This document shows, one piece after another, positions 34,408 through 43,567 of a stretch of DNA of 53,281 nt. Source of the DNA: Bacteroidales bacterium UBA1035 (GTDB taxonomy: Bacteria; Bacteroidota; Bacteroidia; Bacteroidales; Dysgonomonadaceae). Position 1 is the stretch's first letter. Every line of letters starts with the position of its first letter. The notes under the pieces were generated by a model. That model was not told the origin of the DNA, searched no databases, and was given only the letters and a program-made list of their open reading frames with translations. The stretch covers positions 1 to 53,281 of the forward strand of contig DCEG01000096.1 of the NCBI GenBank assembly GCA_002316835.1. Reading direction: 5' to 3'. A program made the translations under genes and the position numbers.

Positions 34408-35251
34408 AAAACCTGTTATTATCGGTATCGGTGAATTGTTGTGGGATATGCTTCCTTCAGGAAAAAAAGTAGGCGGTGCACCGATAAATTTTGCGTATCA
34501 TGCAGCAAGATCGGGTGCGGAAAGTTATGCCATCAGCGCTATTGGAAACGACTTGTTAGGAAATGAAATTTTGCAGGAAATAAACAGAGTCGGGATAAAT
34601 CATATCATTGAAAAAGTGAATTATCCTACAGGAACCGTACTTGTGGAGTTAAACGATGGTATTCCTAACTACACCATTATCGAAAGTGTTGCCTGGAATT
34701 TCATCCCTCTTACGGAGCCAATGCGGAAACTTGCACAAAAAGCCGATGCGATTTGTTTTGGCACGTTGGCGCAACGTTCAGAAGTTTCACGAAACACTAT
34801 CAGAACTATTTTATCACTTGTATCCAAACAAGCTTACCGTATTTTAGATATAAATATCAGGCAGCATTATTATTCAAAAAAAATTATAACCGACTCGTTA
34901 CGAAGTTGTAATGTGTTTAAGATTAACGACGATGAACTGAATTTGCTGAAAGCGATGTATGAAAAACAACACCTTGCAGACGAAGAAGTTTGTCGCTGGT
35001 TTTTAAAGGAATTTAATCTTAAATTTTTAATCCTTACTGCCGGTGCTGATTACAGTTCTATTTTCACTCCCGATAATTCATCGTACATAAAAACTCCAAA
35101 AGTAAAAGTGGTGGACACCGTGGGTGCTGGCGACTCGTTTACTGGAGCTTTCATATCATCGATTATAGATGGAAAATCACTTTTCCAAGCTCATCAGACA
35201 GCAGTGGATCGGGCAGCCTATGTGTGTACGCAAGCCGGAGCGTGGGTATAA
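34400..35251 (+). CDS. PfkB-family sugar kinase (fructokinase-like)
   Basis: The 283-residue protein has both ribokinase-family signatures: an N-terminal GGAPINFAYHAARSG (25-39) and a C-terminal DTVGAGDSFTGAF (239-251) with the catalytic base D245. The opening GIGELLWDMLPSG is typical of bacterial fructokinase-like members. It would phosphorylate a sugar, probably fructose, in the cytosol with ATP. Substrate assignment is by resemblance only. It starts inside the end of the metal permease gene. Confidence 0.9.
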   Translation: MNKKPVIIGIGELLWDMLPSGKKVGGAPINFAYHAARSGAESYAISAIGNDLLGNEILQEINRVGINHIIEKVNYPTGTVLVELNDGIPNYTIIESVAWNFIPLTEPMRKLAQKADAICFGTLAQRSEVSRNTIRTILSLVSKQAYRILDINIRQHYYSKKIITDSLRSCNVFKINDDELNLLKAMYEKQHLADEEVCRWFLKEFNLKFLILTAGADYSSIFTPDNSSYIKTPKVKVVDTVGAGDSFTGAFISSIIDGKSLFQAHQTAVDRAAYVCTQAGAWV

Positions 35252-35429
35252 ATAAGACTTTGTTTTTGTGATTAGGCGTAATTTGTCGAGAGGCGAGAAT
35301 TATCAGATATAGCCCTTCACAAATAATAAAACCCGTTTTTTTCAGTTATATTTAAGACTGAGAGCTAATGTCTTTCAGTCTGACAGTCTATTGTCTATCC
35401 ATCTTTGTTCTTGGCTCTTTGTTCTCAAA

Positions 35430-38400
35430 ATGCACATACACTCAAAACATATCATTGCAACGATATTTCTCGTTCTTCTGTGCGTCGGGTGTTCTACTCA
35501 AAAGAATACTCCCGTCACCCGTGCCTTTCACGAACTCACCACGCGATACAATATCTATTTTAACGCGGAAGAGTCATACAACGAAACCCTAAAATCGATT
35601 ATAGAGAACCACACCGACAATTACCACGAATTGTTACCAATGTTTCCCAACAGCTCAGATCCAAACGATACAATAGCTAAGCAATCAAGTGGCCCTTTTG
35701 ACCTGGTTGTCGAAAAAATGGCAAAAGCCATTCAGGAGCATTCCATCACTGCAAAACCTCGTCGCGACCCGTCGCAACCCAACACGCAGGAATATCGCGA
35801 CAGGCTTCGCCAAAATGAGTTCAATCCTTTTATCGATCGTGCGTGGCTCTTGATGGGCAAAGCGCACGTACAGAACAAGGATTATACCGAAGCAGTTTCG
35901 GTCTTTTCACAAACAACACGGCTTTTTAGTTACGACATCGACGTGGTTTCTGAAGCGCAAATCTGGATGATGCGTGCTTATACCGAAATGGGTTGGTTTT
36001 CCGATGCCGAAAGCATGGCGTCCACTTTACAGGTACGGAAATTACCCAAAGATCTGCACGGTAATTTCACCGAATTTTACACCTTTCTGTTGCTTCGCAA
36101 GGGAAGTAATCGTGAAGCAATTCCTTTTTTAGTACAAACCATCGAAAATGAAAAAAACGAGATTCAGAAAAGACGATTACAATTTCTGCTCGGACAACTT
36201 TACGCCAACTTACGTGAATGGGAAAATGCCAATAACGCTTTTGAGCAAATAAAAGGGTTGAGCACGCCTTACGAAGTAACTTTTAATGCGCTGATGGCAC
36301 AATCGCAAGTAGCATCAGGAAGTACTAAGATTATCGGAGACTTGCAAAAGATGGTAAAAAGCAAGAAGAACGAGGAATATCTTAATCAAATTTACGCATC
36401 CATCGGCAATATTTATTTGTCACAGAATAATATCGAAAAAGCTACCGAAAACTATTTACTTGCAGAAAGAGAAAGCGTCAGAAACGGTATCGACAAAGCG
36501 TTAGCTCAAGTAGCACTCGGTGATATTTATTTCGGACGAAAAGAATTTATAAAAGCCGAACCACGATATTCAAATGCCTTAGGAGTTTTACCTAAAACCA
36601 ATGAAAATTATTCGAGAACAGAGTTTCGGGCAAATGCGTTAAAGGAGTTGGTGCCTTATCTTTATGCCATTGCCGAACAAGACAGTTTACAGCAGTTAGC
36701 ACAACTGCCTCAAACAGAACAACTAAAAATCATCAACGCTCACATTATCGAACTTCGAAAAAGAGATAGTGAAAAAGAAAGAGATGCATCTTTAAGGCAA
36801 CAACAGAGCCTTATTCCAATTATTGATAACCAACAACCCTCAGTAGCTGAAACCCTTGCAGTATTGACGAGTCGGGGAACGGAAACGATATTTTACTTTT
36901 ATAATCCGCAACTTGTCTTACAAGGGGAAAGAGAATTTCAACGACAGTGGGGAAATCGTCCGTTGCAGGACAACTGGCGTTTACAAGGTATTGGAACTTC
37001 CGACACCATCCCGCCCTCTCTCCCCCTCGCCCAGTCTCCCAGTCTCCCAATCTCCCAATCTCCTAGTCTTGATCCCTATTCGGCAGAATTTTATTTACAG
37101 CAGCTCCCCATTTCACCGGAAGCAAAAGCAGCATCGGACAAGATCATTGAAAACGGTCTTTTTGAAGGTGGAAAAGCGGCCAAAGATCGGCTCGAAGACT
37201 TCGATTTTGCCACCGGATTGTTTAATCGTCATTTGAATGACTTTCCCGAAAGTGATCACCGAAAAGATGTTTACTATCAACTTTATCTGATGAATTTGCA
37301 AGCAGGAAATCGCTCCATTGCTCAAAGTTATAAGTTGAAAATTATTTCGGAATTTCCCGAAAGCGAATATGCTGTTTCAATGTCAGATCCCAACTATGAG
37401 CGCACTATCCGGAATTTTGCGCAATTGCAGGATTCGCTCTATCAAAGAACATATCAGGCGTATCAACAGGGAAGAGTAGAAGAAGTTCATCGAAATTATG
37501 AACAGGCTCTCAAGTTATTCTCGAACGGTAATTTAATACCGAAATTCAGGCTTTTGCACTCACTTTCGTTCGCTCAAAAAGGAGATGTTGAGAAGCTGGA
37601 AACATCGTTAAAAGAATTGGTAGAAAAACATCCCGACAGCGAAGAAAGCAAATTGGGACAAAATATTTTGGAGGGTTTGTCGGAAGGTAAAGCGCTTGTT
37701 GCTAATGCTTCCGCTGTTTCGGGTATTAATTGGCAAGTCCCAAATCAGGAAATCGCCATCGATACCATCCGTTTTTCGGATGAAAAAAACACAGCATATA
37801 CCTATCTTCTGCTGTTCTCTGCAAATACGATAAAGAAAAATGAATTGCTTTTCGCCGTTTCAGATTTTAATTTTTCCAACTTCCAGATCCGGACTTTTAG
37901 CACGAATTACATTCGCGTTTCTCCTTACGAAGCGCTCCAAGTCAAAGCTTTCCGTTCCTTTGACGAAGCTAATCGATATGCCGCGATGATTGTCTCTGAC
38001 TCTGTTTTCCGGCGAGATATTCCTGCGGATATCGTTCCTCTTGTCATTTCCGATGAGAATTTAGAACTGTTGAACAACGGAAAATCGCTCACTGAATATA
38101 TCGCGTTTTATAATACGGAGTTAAGCAAGATGCCGTCCGATTCTATCCAAACAATTGCTCCAATAAAGAAAATAGAAACGGTTGTCGAACCTGAAAAAAT
38201 TGTACCTTTGGAACCTGAAGAAATAGATGAACCTACTGTCGTTCCACAACAACATGTTCTCAAACAATCTGAGCGGTTAATTCTTGAGCAACGTGAGGCT
38301 GAATTGGAGAGGAGAGCAGAAGAAGCGCTTAAACAAGGGGACAACGCTTTATCGAAAAGAAACAGGGAAAGGCTACTGAAAGAGCGTGAAAAAGCTAGAA

Positions 38401-38570
38401 AAGAATTAGTAAAACAACGCGAGCACGAGTTAAAACAACGTGAAAAAGCCCGAAAAGAAGAACTGAAACAACGGGAGCGTGAACGCAAACAAAAATTGAA
38501 AGAGCAGGAACAATTGCGCAAAGAAAAACTAAAAGAACGTGAACGTATTTTACGCGAAAGAAACAGATGA
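35430..38570 (+). CDS. sprE: SprE/PorW-type TPR lipoprotein of the type IX secretion system
   Basis: The start at 35430 (MHIHSKHIIATIFLVLLCVGC) gives a lipoprotein signal with Cys21. The in-frame ATG at 35391 would only add residues before it. The 1046-residue protein has the SprE/PorW pattern: THELTTRYN-like start (FHELTTRYNIYFNAEESY), then many tetratricopeptide helices (about 110-450 and 560-760). A C-terminal domain and a very charged coiled-coil tail of about 95 residues (repeating KERE/KQRE) follow. SprE/PorW is needed for type IX secretion and, in gliding species, motility. Residues around 527-550 contain a proline/serine/glutamine-rich insertion coded by an 8-nt tandem repeat. The stop overlaps the rdgB start (ATGA). 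Confidence 0.88.
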   Translation: MHIHSKHIIATIFLVLLCVGCSTQKNTPVTRAFHELTTRYNIYFNAEESYNETLKSIIENHTDNYHELLPMFPNSSDPNDTIAKQSSGPFDLVVEKMAKAIQEHSITAKPRRDPSQPNTQEYRDRLRQNEFNPFIDRAWLLMGKAHVQNKDYTEAVSVFSQTTRLFSYDIDVVSEAQIWMMRAYTEMGWFSDAESMASTLQVRKLPKDLHGNFTEFYTFLLLRKGSNREAIPFLVQTIENEKNEIQKRRLQFLLGQLYANLREWENANNAFEQIKGLSTPYEVTFNALMAQSQVASGSTKIIGDLQKMVKSKKNEEYLNQIYASIGNIYLSQNNIEKATENYLLAERESVRNGIDKALAQVALGDIYFGRKEFIKAEPRYSNALGVLPKTNENYSRTEFRANALKELVPYLYAIAEQDSLQQLAQLPQTEQLKIINAHIIELRKRDSEKERDASLRQQQSLIPIIDNQQPSVAETLAVLTSRGTETIFYFYNPQLVLQGEREFQRQWGNRPLQDNWRLQGIGTSDTIPPSLPLAQSPSLPISQSPSLDPYSAEFYLQQLPISPEAKAASDKIIENGLFEGGKAAKDRLEDFDFATGLFNRHLNDFPESDHRKDVYYQLYLMNLQAGNRSIAQSYKLKIISEFPESEYAVSMSDPNYERTIRNFAQLQDSLYQRTYQAYQQGRVEEVHRNYEQALKLFSNGNLIPKFRLLHSLSFAQKGDVEKLETSLKELVEKHPDSEESKLGQNILEGLSEGKALVANASAVSGINWQVPNQEIAIDTIRFSDEKNTAYTYLLLFSANTIKKNELLFAVSDFNFSNFQIRTFSTNYIRVSPYEALQVKAFRSFDEANRYAAMIVSDSVFRRDIPADIVPLVISDENLELLNNGKSLTEYIAFYNTELSKMPSDSIQTIAPIKKIETVVEPEKIVPLEPEEIDEPTVVPQQHVLKQSERLILEQREAELERRAEEALKQGDNALSKRNRERLLKEREKARKELVKQREHELKQREKARKEELKQRERERKQKLKEQEQLRKEKLKERERILRERNR
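37027..37066 (+). repeat. 8-nt tandem repeat inside sprE
   Basis: Five consecutive units of TCTCCCAR (with small variations at both ends) lie inside the coding region and produce a QSPSLPIS-type 8-residue periodic peptide. Because 8 is not a multiple of 3, gain or loss of one unit would shift the reading frame. Confidence 0.8.
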
Positions 38571-39148
38571 AAATGAAAATAGTATTTGCTACCAATAACA
38601 AACATAAACTCAACGAAATTCGGAAAATAACCGAAGGAAAAATCGAAATTTTAAGTTTGTCGGACATCCATTGTCACGAAGAAATTCCCGAAACCGGAAC
38701 AACCCTCGAAGAAAACGCGTTGATGAAAGCGCAATTTATAAAAGATAAATTCGGGTTCGATTGTTTTGCCGATGATACTGGTTTGGAAGTAGATGCGCTA
38801 GACGGTACGCCCGGTGTTTATTCGTCCCGATACGCTGGCGAAGCCTGTAATCCGCAAGATAATATGGAGAAAATGCTGCGTGTATTGAAAGGGAAAAAAA
38901 ACAGAAAAGCCCGGTTCAGAACTGTTATCGCTCTTTTGTTGAAAGGTAAACAGCATTTTTTTGAAGGTGCCATAAACGGCGAAATTATAGAAGAGAAGCG
39001 CGGAACTGCAGGATTCGGTTATGACCCTATTTTTCTACCCGTTGGTTATGATAAAACATTTGCTGAACTGGGTGATGGCGAAAAGAACAGAATCAGTCAT
39101 CGGGCCGTCGCAACACACAAACTTGTGGAGTTTCTTTTGTCGAATTAA
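38567..39148 (+). CDS. rdgB: Non-canonical purine NTP pyrophosphatase (RdgB/HAM1)
   Basis: The 193-residue enzyme removes dITP, ITP and XTP by hydrolysis to the monophosphate, keeping deaminated purines out of nucleic acids. Family motifs are complete: KIVFATNNKHKLNEI at the start, CFADDTGLEVDALDGTPGVYSSRYAGE (about 66-92), GFGYDPIFLP and ISHRAVA near the end. The ATG at 38567 overlaps the sprE stop as ATGA; a second ATG two codons on is equally good by family alignment. Translational coupling to sprE is likely. Confidence 0.95.
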   Translation: MKMKIVFATNNKHKLNEIRKITEGKIEILSLSDIHCHEEIPETGTTLEENALMKAQFIKDKFGFDCFADDTGLEVDALDGTPGVYSSRYAGEACNPQDNMEKMLRVLKGKKNRKARFRTVIALLLKGKQHFFEGAINGEIIEEKRGTAGFGYDPIFLPVGYDKTFAELGDGEKNRISHRAVATHKLVEFLLSN

Positions 39149-39191
39149 TTGATTATCTTTGAATATCCAACGATTAAAACCTAACAAAAAT

Positions 39192-40253
39192 ATGTCAATT
39201 GTCATTCGAACCGGTGTTATCGGATACGGATTATCCGGAAGAGTTTTTCATGCCCCGTTTATAGATGCGGTGGACGGTTACGAACTAACTAAAATCAGTA
39301 CCGCCAATCCCGACCGGATAAAGATGATCAACGAAAGATATCCGTCAACAACTGTTGTTCCTGATGGACAAGATATTATCAGCGATCCCGATATCAACCT
39401 GGTTGTTGTAACATCTCCCAATACCGACCATTTTCGTTGGGCAAAGGAAGCATTGCTTGCCGGCAAACACGCTATGGTGGAAAAACCATTTACGGTAAAT
39501 GTGGCTGAAGCTGATGAATTGATAGAATTATCAAAAAAACAGGGAAAAATACTTACGGTTTATCATAATCGCCGTTTTACAAGTGATACAAAGACAGTCA
39601 GGAAATTACTCGATAGTGGATTGTTGGGTGAAGTTCGTGATTATGAATCACACTTCGATCGTTACCGTTCAGAGCCACGTCCCGGCGGTGCATGGCGCGA
39701 AGACCCGTTGCCCGGTTCAGGTATTTTCTATGATCTTGGTGCGCATTTGATTGATCAGGCGCTTTGGTTTTTTGGAATGCCGACAGCTGTTACGGCGGAG
39801 ATTAAGTCACAACGCCCCTGGGCAAAAGCCGATGACCATTTCGACGTAAGGTTACATTATCCCGCTTTTACTGCTACATTAAAATCGGGAATGCTTTGCA
39901 AAATTCCCGGACCAACGTTTATGATTCACGGTACAAACGGTTCGTATGTGAAATACGGACTTGACGTTCAGGAAGCCACGCTCGATGGCGGAGCCATTCC
40001 CGAAGGGAAAAACTGGGGACGTGAACCTGAAAATATCTGGGGAACTATCAATACTGAGTATAAAGGAGTGAAAATTCAAGGAAAACTGGAGAGCGAGCAC
40101 GGTGATTATCGGGAATATTTTATCAATCTTCGCGATGCTATATGGGGTAAAGCAGAAATTGCCGTGAAACCCGAAGAGGCTCGCAATGTGATGAAAATTA
40201 TCGAGTTGGCATTTCAAAGTAGTAAAGAGAGAAGGACGATAGATGCAAAATAA
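39192..40253 (+). CDS. Cytosolic Gfo/Idh/MocA-family oxidoreductase (E)
   Basis: I place the start at 39192 (MSIVIRTGVIGYGLSGRVFH, 353 residues); an upstream ATG at 39159 adds 11 unlikely residues. Unlike enzymes A-D it has no export signal. It has an intact GYGLSGRV nucleotide loop, HAMVEKPFTVNVAEAD (EKP motif near residue 97) and GIFYDLGAHLIDQALWFFG with the catalytic His/Asp. It resembles the YdgJ/IolX-type dehydrogenases that act on inositols and sugars. It could re-reduce keto-sugars released by the envelope pathway, but it is 18 kb from that locus and the link is speculative. It lies between rdgB and thrS and is probably its own unit or read through from rdgB. Confidence 0.9.
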   Translation: MSIVIRTGVIGYGLSGRVFHAPFIDAVDGYELTKISTANPDRIKMINERYPSTTVVPDGQDIISDPDINLVVVTSPNTDHFRWAKEALLAGKHAMVEKPFTVNVAEADELIELSKKQGKILTVYHNRRFTSDTKTVRKLLDSGLLGEVRDYESHFDRYRSEPRPGGAWREDPLPGSGIFYDLGAHLIDQALWFFGMPTAVTAEIKSQRPWAKADDHFDVRLHYPAFTATLKSGMLCKIPGPTFMIHGTNGSYVKYGLDVQEATLDGGAIPEGKNWGREPENIWGTINTEYKGVKIQGKLESEHGDYREYFINLRDAIWGKAEIAVKPEEARNVMKIIELAFQSSKERRTIDAK

Positions 40254-40397
40254 ATCTGCATATTAACGGGTTATCGTAAAAATTATTTTATTACATCAGA
40301 CGTGTTTAAGTCCGTCGGATGTATTTATAAAAGGTTATCAGTTCCTGTTATATTCGGTTGTTTAATGGTTAACTTTGCCATTTTCTTCCAAAATAGC

Positions 40398-40428
40398 TGT
40401 GCTATAATTCACAAAATCATTACATTTG
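40398..40428 (+). promoter_or_regulatory. predicted promoter of the thrS-infC-rpmI-rplT operon
   Basis: TACATTTG at 40421-40428 is an exact -7 match. TGTG at 40398-40401 is a 3-of-4 match to the -33 element with a 19-base spacer. It lies 39 bases before the thrS start. Confidence 0.55.
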
Positions 40429-40467
40429 CAGTTCGAAAAAAATCAGGAAGAAAACGATATAAACTCT

Positions 40468-42420
40468 ATGATAAAAATTACTTTTCCCGATAATTCTGTT
40501 CGGGAATACGAAAAAGGAATTACGGGATTACAAATCGCCGAGAGCATCAGTTCGCGATTGGCACAAGATGTGCTTGCAGCAAGCGTAAATGGCGAAACGT
40601 GGGATTTAACCCGTCCCATCGACGAAGATGCTGCTATTAATCTGCTCAAATGGGACGATGCCGAAGGCAAGCATGCCTACTGGCATTCATCGGCGCACTT
40701 GATGGCTGAAGCGTTACAGGAACTTTATCCGGGTATTAAATTCGGTATTGGGCCGGCTATCGAAAATGGATTTTACTACGATGTGGACCCCGGACAGGGT
40801 GTTTCCATCAAGGAATCTGATTTCCCCGCTATCGAGAAGAAAATGTTGGAACTCATCGCTGCTAAAGAAGATATCCAACGAAAGAGCATATCAAAAACCG
40901 AAGCCGTTAAGATGTTCTCCGACCGTGACGAAAACTACAAAGTAGAGCTCATCAACGAACTCGAAGACGGAACCATAACCACTTATACACAAGGAAATTT
41001 CACCGATTTGTGTCGTGGCCCGCACTTGCCTAATACTTCGTATATAAAATCGGTAAAAGTATTGAGTGCTGCCGGCGCATATTGGCGTGGTGACGAAAAA
41101 CGTCCTCAACTGACTCGTCTTTACGGAATTACTTTTCCAAAAAAGAAAATGTTGGACGAGTATCTCGAGATGTTAGAAGAGGCTAAGAAACGTGATCACC
41201 GCAAGATCGGAAAAGAACTTGAGCTTTTTACTTTTTCACAACTTGTCGGCTCTGGTTTACCGCTATGGCTTCCTAAAGGCACCCAGCTTCGGTTGAAACT
41301 CGAAGAATTTTTGAAAAAAATTCAGCAGCAATTCGAGTATGAACAGGTAATCACACCACATATCGGAGGAAAACAACTCTACGTAACATCGGGACATTAT
41401 GCCAAATACGGAAAGGATTCGTTTCAGCCCATTCATACGCCCGAAGAAGGAGAAGAGTTCCTGCTGAAACCGATGAACTGTCCTCATCACTGCGAAATTT
41501 ATAAATCATTTCCACGTTCATATAAGGATTTACCGCTTCGTCTTGCCGAATTCGGCACGGTATATCGTTATGAGCAAAGCGGTGAGTTACATGGTCTTAC
41601 ACGCGTCCGCGGCTTCACGCAGGATGATGCCCACATCTTCTGTATGCCCGAGCAGGTAAAAGATGAATTTTTGAAGGTAATGGATATTATCTTCATTATC
41701 TTCAAAGCTTTGGATTTTAAAGATTTTGAAGCTCAAATATCTCTTCGCGATCCCGAAAACAAAGAAAAGTATATAGGATCGGATGAGAATTGGGATAAAG
41801 CAGAGCGAGCCATCATTGAAGCGTGCGAAGAAAAAGGAATGAAAGCGCGCGTAGAACTTGGTGAAGCTGCATTTTACGGCCCAAAACTCGATTTTATGGT
41901 AAAAGATGCGCTCGGACGTCGCTGGCAGTTGGGAACCATTCAGGTAGATTATAATCTTCCCGACAGATTTGAATTGGAATACACCGGAGCCGATAATCAG
42001 AAACATCGTCCGGTAATGATTCACCGTGCACCTTTTGGCTCCATGGAGCGATTTGTAGCCGTGCTTATCGAACACACTGCCGGAAAATTCCCGTTGTGGT
42101 TAACTCCCACGCAAGTCGTTGTTCTACCCGTTAGCGAAAAATTTAACGATTACGCTTATTCTGTGGCAAGAACGTTAAAAATGCAGGATATTCGTGCTGA
42201 AGTGGATGACCGGAACGAAAAAGTAGGGAGAAAAATTCGTGACAACGAACTCAAACGCACTCCGTATTTATTGATAGTTGGAGAGAAAGAATCAGAAAAT
42301 GAAGAAGTTTCTGTAAGAAAACAAGGCGGAGTTGATCAAGGTTCAGAAAAATTAACTACTTTTGCAAACAGAATAAAACAAGAGGTGGATGAAATGATGA
42401 ATCCACAGATAAGTATTTAA
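40468..42420 (+). CDS. thrS: Threonyl-tRNA synthetase
   Basis: The start at 40468 (MIKITFPDNS, 650 residues) fits family N-termini; the in-frame ATG at 40426 lies in the predicted start site. Domains in order: TGS (1-62), editing domain with HSSAHLMAEAL (H73, H77), class II catalytic core with MNCPHHCEIYKSF, RLAEFGTVYRYEQSGELHGLTRVRGFTQDDAH, and the C-terminal anticodon-binding domain. It charges tRNA-Thr and edits serine mischarging. It leads the conserved thrS-infC-rpmI-rplT cluster. Confidence 0.97.
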   Translation: MIKITFPDNSVREYEKGITGLQIAESISSRLAQDVLAASVNGETWDLTRPIDEDAAINLLKWDDAEGKHAYWHSSAHLMAEALQELYPGIKFGIGPAIENGFYYDVDPGQGVSIKESDFPAIEKKMLELIAAKEDIQRKSISKTEAVKMFSDRDENYKVELINELEDGTITTYTQGNFTDLCRGPHLPNTSYIKSVKVLSAAGAYWRGDEKRPQLTRLYGITFPKKKMLDEYLEMLEEAKKRDHRKIGKELELFTFSQLVGSGLPLWLPKGTQLRLKLEEFLKKIQQQFEYEQVITPHIGGKQLYVTSGHYAKYGKDSFQPIHTPEEGEEFLLKPMNCPHHCEIYKSFPRSYKDLPLRLAEFGTVYRYEQSGELHGLTRVRGFTQDDAHIFCMPEQVKDEFLKVMDIIFIIFKALDFKDFEAQISLRDPENKEKYIGSDENWDKAERAIIEACEEKGMKARVELGEAAFYGPKLDFMVKDALGRRWQLGTIQVDYNLPDRFELEYTGADNQKHRPVMIHRAPFGSMERFVAVLIEHTAGKFPLWLTPTQVVVLPVSEKFNDYAYSVARTLKMQDIRAEVDDRNEKVGRKIRDNELKRTPYLLIVGEKESENEEVSVRKQGGVDQGSEKLTTFANRIKQEVDEMMNPQISI

Positions 42421-42479
42421 TAATTTTCGAAAAATCTAAAAATAGTAACATTTATAAAGAAAGGAATAATAATATCTGA

Positions 42480-43043
42480 ATGAGGAGCAACTTTAAAGAC
42501 TCAAAAGATCAACACCGGATCAACGAACGTATCCGTGTACCAGAAGTTCGCCTGGTTGGCGATAACGTAGAACAGGGGATATATCCCACCCGGGAAGCCC
42601 TGCGAATTGCCGAAGAAAAAGAATTGGATCTTGTAGAAATTTCACCGACAGCCGTGCCACCTGTATGCCGGATAATTGATTACCAGAAATTTTTGTACCA
42701 ACAAAAGAAAAAACAAAAAGAACAGAAAGCAAAAGCGGTTAAAATTGTGGTTAAAGAAATTCGTTTCGGTCCGCAAACCGACGACCACGATTACAATTTT
42801 AAGCTGAAACATGCCAAAAGCTTTCTGGAAGAAGGTGCTAAAGTAAAAGCTTATGTGTTTTTTAAAGGACGTTCCATTTTGTTTAAGGAGCAAGGAGAAG
42901 TATTACTGCTTCGTTTTGCCAACGATCTGGAAGACTATGCACGGGTGGAACAATTGCCTGTACTGGAAGGGAAACGGATGATTATCATGCTTACGCCTAA
43001 GAAACACGGAGGTGCTCCTAAAAAGGAACAACCTTCAGCATAA
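42480..43043 (+). CDS. infC: Translation initiation factor IF-3
   Basis: The 187-residue protein has the IF-3 N-domain (HRINERIRVPEVRLVGDN, EKELDLVEISPTAVPPVCRIIDY) and C-domain (KEIRFGPQTDDHDYNFKLKHAKSFLEEGAKVK). IF-3 keeps 30S subunits free and checks the start codon. Many bacteria start this gene with AUU or another rare codon; here an in-frame TGA immediately precedes ATG 42480, so a normal ATG is used or a start just downstream. The C-terminal tail (GGAPKKEQPSA) is slightly extended. Confidence 0.96.
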   Translation: MRSNFKDSKDQHRINERIRVPEVRLVGDNVEQGIYPTREALRIAEEKELDLVEISPTAVPPVCRIIDYQKFLYQQKKKQKEQKAKAVKIVVKEIRFGPQTDDHDYNFKLKHAKSFLEEGAKVKAYVFFKGRSILFKEQGEVLLLRFANDLEDYARVEQLPVLEGKRMIIMLTPKKHGGAPKKEQPSA

Positions 43044-43090
43044 AAACATAAAAAAACCGAAAGTTGCATAGATTTTTCGAAAACAAGTTG

Positions 43091-43098
43091 TATCTTTG
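43091..43098 (+). promoter_or_regulatory. candidate internal promoter before rpmI
   Basis: TATCTTTG is an exact -7 match; a TTG upstream at 43064-43066 is 24 bases away, longer than usual. It would start a transcript just before the hairpin at 43114-43136. Confidence 0.4.
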
Positions 43099-43113
43099 CA
43101 AACTTTTTGATTG

Positions 43114-43136
43114 AAAAAGGCTGATGAAGCCTTTTT
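43114..43136 (+). terminator. terminator/attenuator between infC and rpmI
   Basis: AAAAAGGCT (43114-43122) and AGCCTTTTT (43128-43136) form a perfect 9-bp stem with a 5-base loop that ends in a T-run. It can end the thrS-infC transcript before the ribosomal protein genes, so rpmI-rplT expression would depend on read-through or the internal promoter. Confidence 0.7.
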
Positions 43137-43180
43137 ATTATTGAAATTCATGCAGATTAGAGAATTTGCGCAAAATACAC

Positions 43181-43231
43181 ATCAACATCGATACTGCAAA
43201 TCCATTTTCGGAAGCGCAGTATCGGGTTGAT
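43181..43231 (+). ncRNA. structured leader of rpmI-rplT (candidate ribosomal-protein autoregulatory RNA)
   Basis: ATCAAC (43181-43186) pairs with GTTGAT (43226-43231), and CGATACTGC (43189-43197) pairs with GCAGTATCG (43216-43224). Together they make a 15-bp stem interrupted by one 2x1 internal loop, capped by an 18-base loop. It sits 43 bases before the rpmI start. Ribosomal protein L20 is known to repress this operon through leader RNA in other bacteria, so a similar role is plausible here. I cannot tell whether a described RNA family covers it. Confidence 0.6.
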
Positions 43232-43274
43232 TATCTAAATAGAATTATTTACAAATAAAACAAAGGACAGCAAA

Positions 43275-43472
43275 ATGCCAAAAATGAAGACTAATTCCGG
43301 TGCTAAAAAGAGGTTCGCCCTTACCGGAACAGGAAAAATCAAGAGAAAGCATGCGTACAAAAGTCACATCTTAACGAAAAAGACCAAAAAGCAAAAGAGA
43401 AATCTGACGCAGACAGGCCTTGTTCATAAAGCAGACGAAAACAGCGTAAAACACTTATTGGGATTGAAATAA
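43275..43472 (+). CDS. rpmI: 50S ribosomal protein L35
   Basis: The 65-residue basic protein shows the complete L35 pattern: MPKMKTNSGAKKRF, a central KRKHAYKSHIL and LTKKTKKQKR. It is a component of the large ribosomal subunit. It is preceded by a 231-base structured gap and followed after 95 bases by rplT. Confidence 0.97.
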   Translation: MPKMKTNSGAKKRFALTGTGKIKRKHAYKSHILTKKTKKQKRNLTQTGLVHKADENSVKHLLGLK

Positions 43473-43567
43473 ATTCCGAAGCTTTCTAAGGTAAAGATTT
43501 ATTAACAGGATGTATGCTCAAAAGATTCTCCCCGAGAGAACGCTGACATTCAAAAACAAGTAACATT

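Noticed and set aside
36913..37236. Second reading frame across the sprE repeat with similar proline/serine peptide
   Set aside because: An 8-nt tandem repeat gives similar peptides in all frames. The frame is a shadow of sprE.
38108..38605. 165-codon minus-strand frame rich in Ser/Cys/Arg/Phe
   Set aside because: It is the antisense of the charged coiled-coil tail of SprE and has no independent support.
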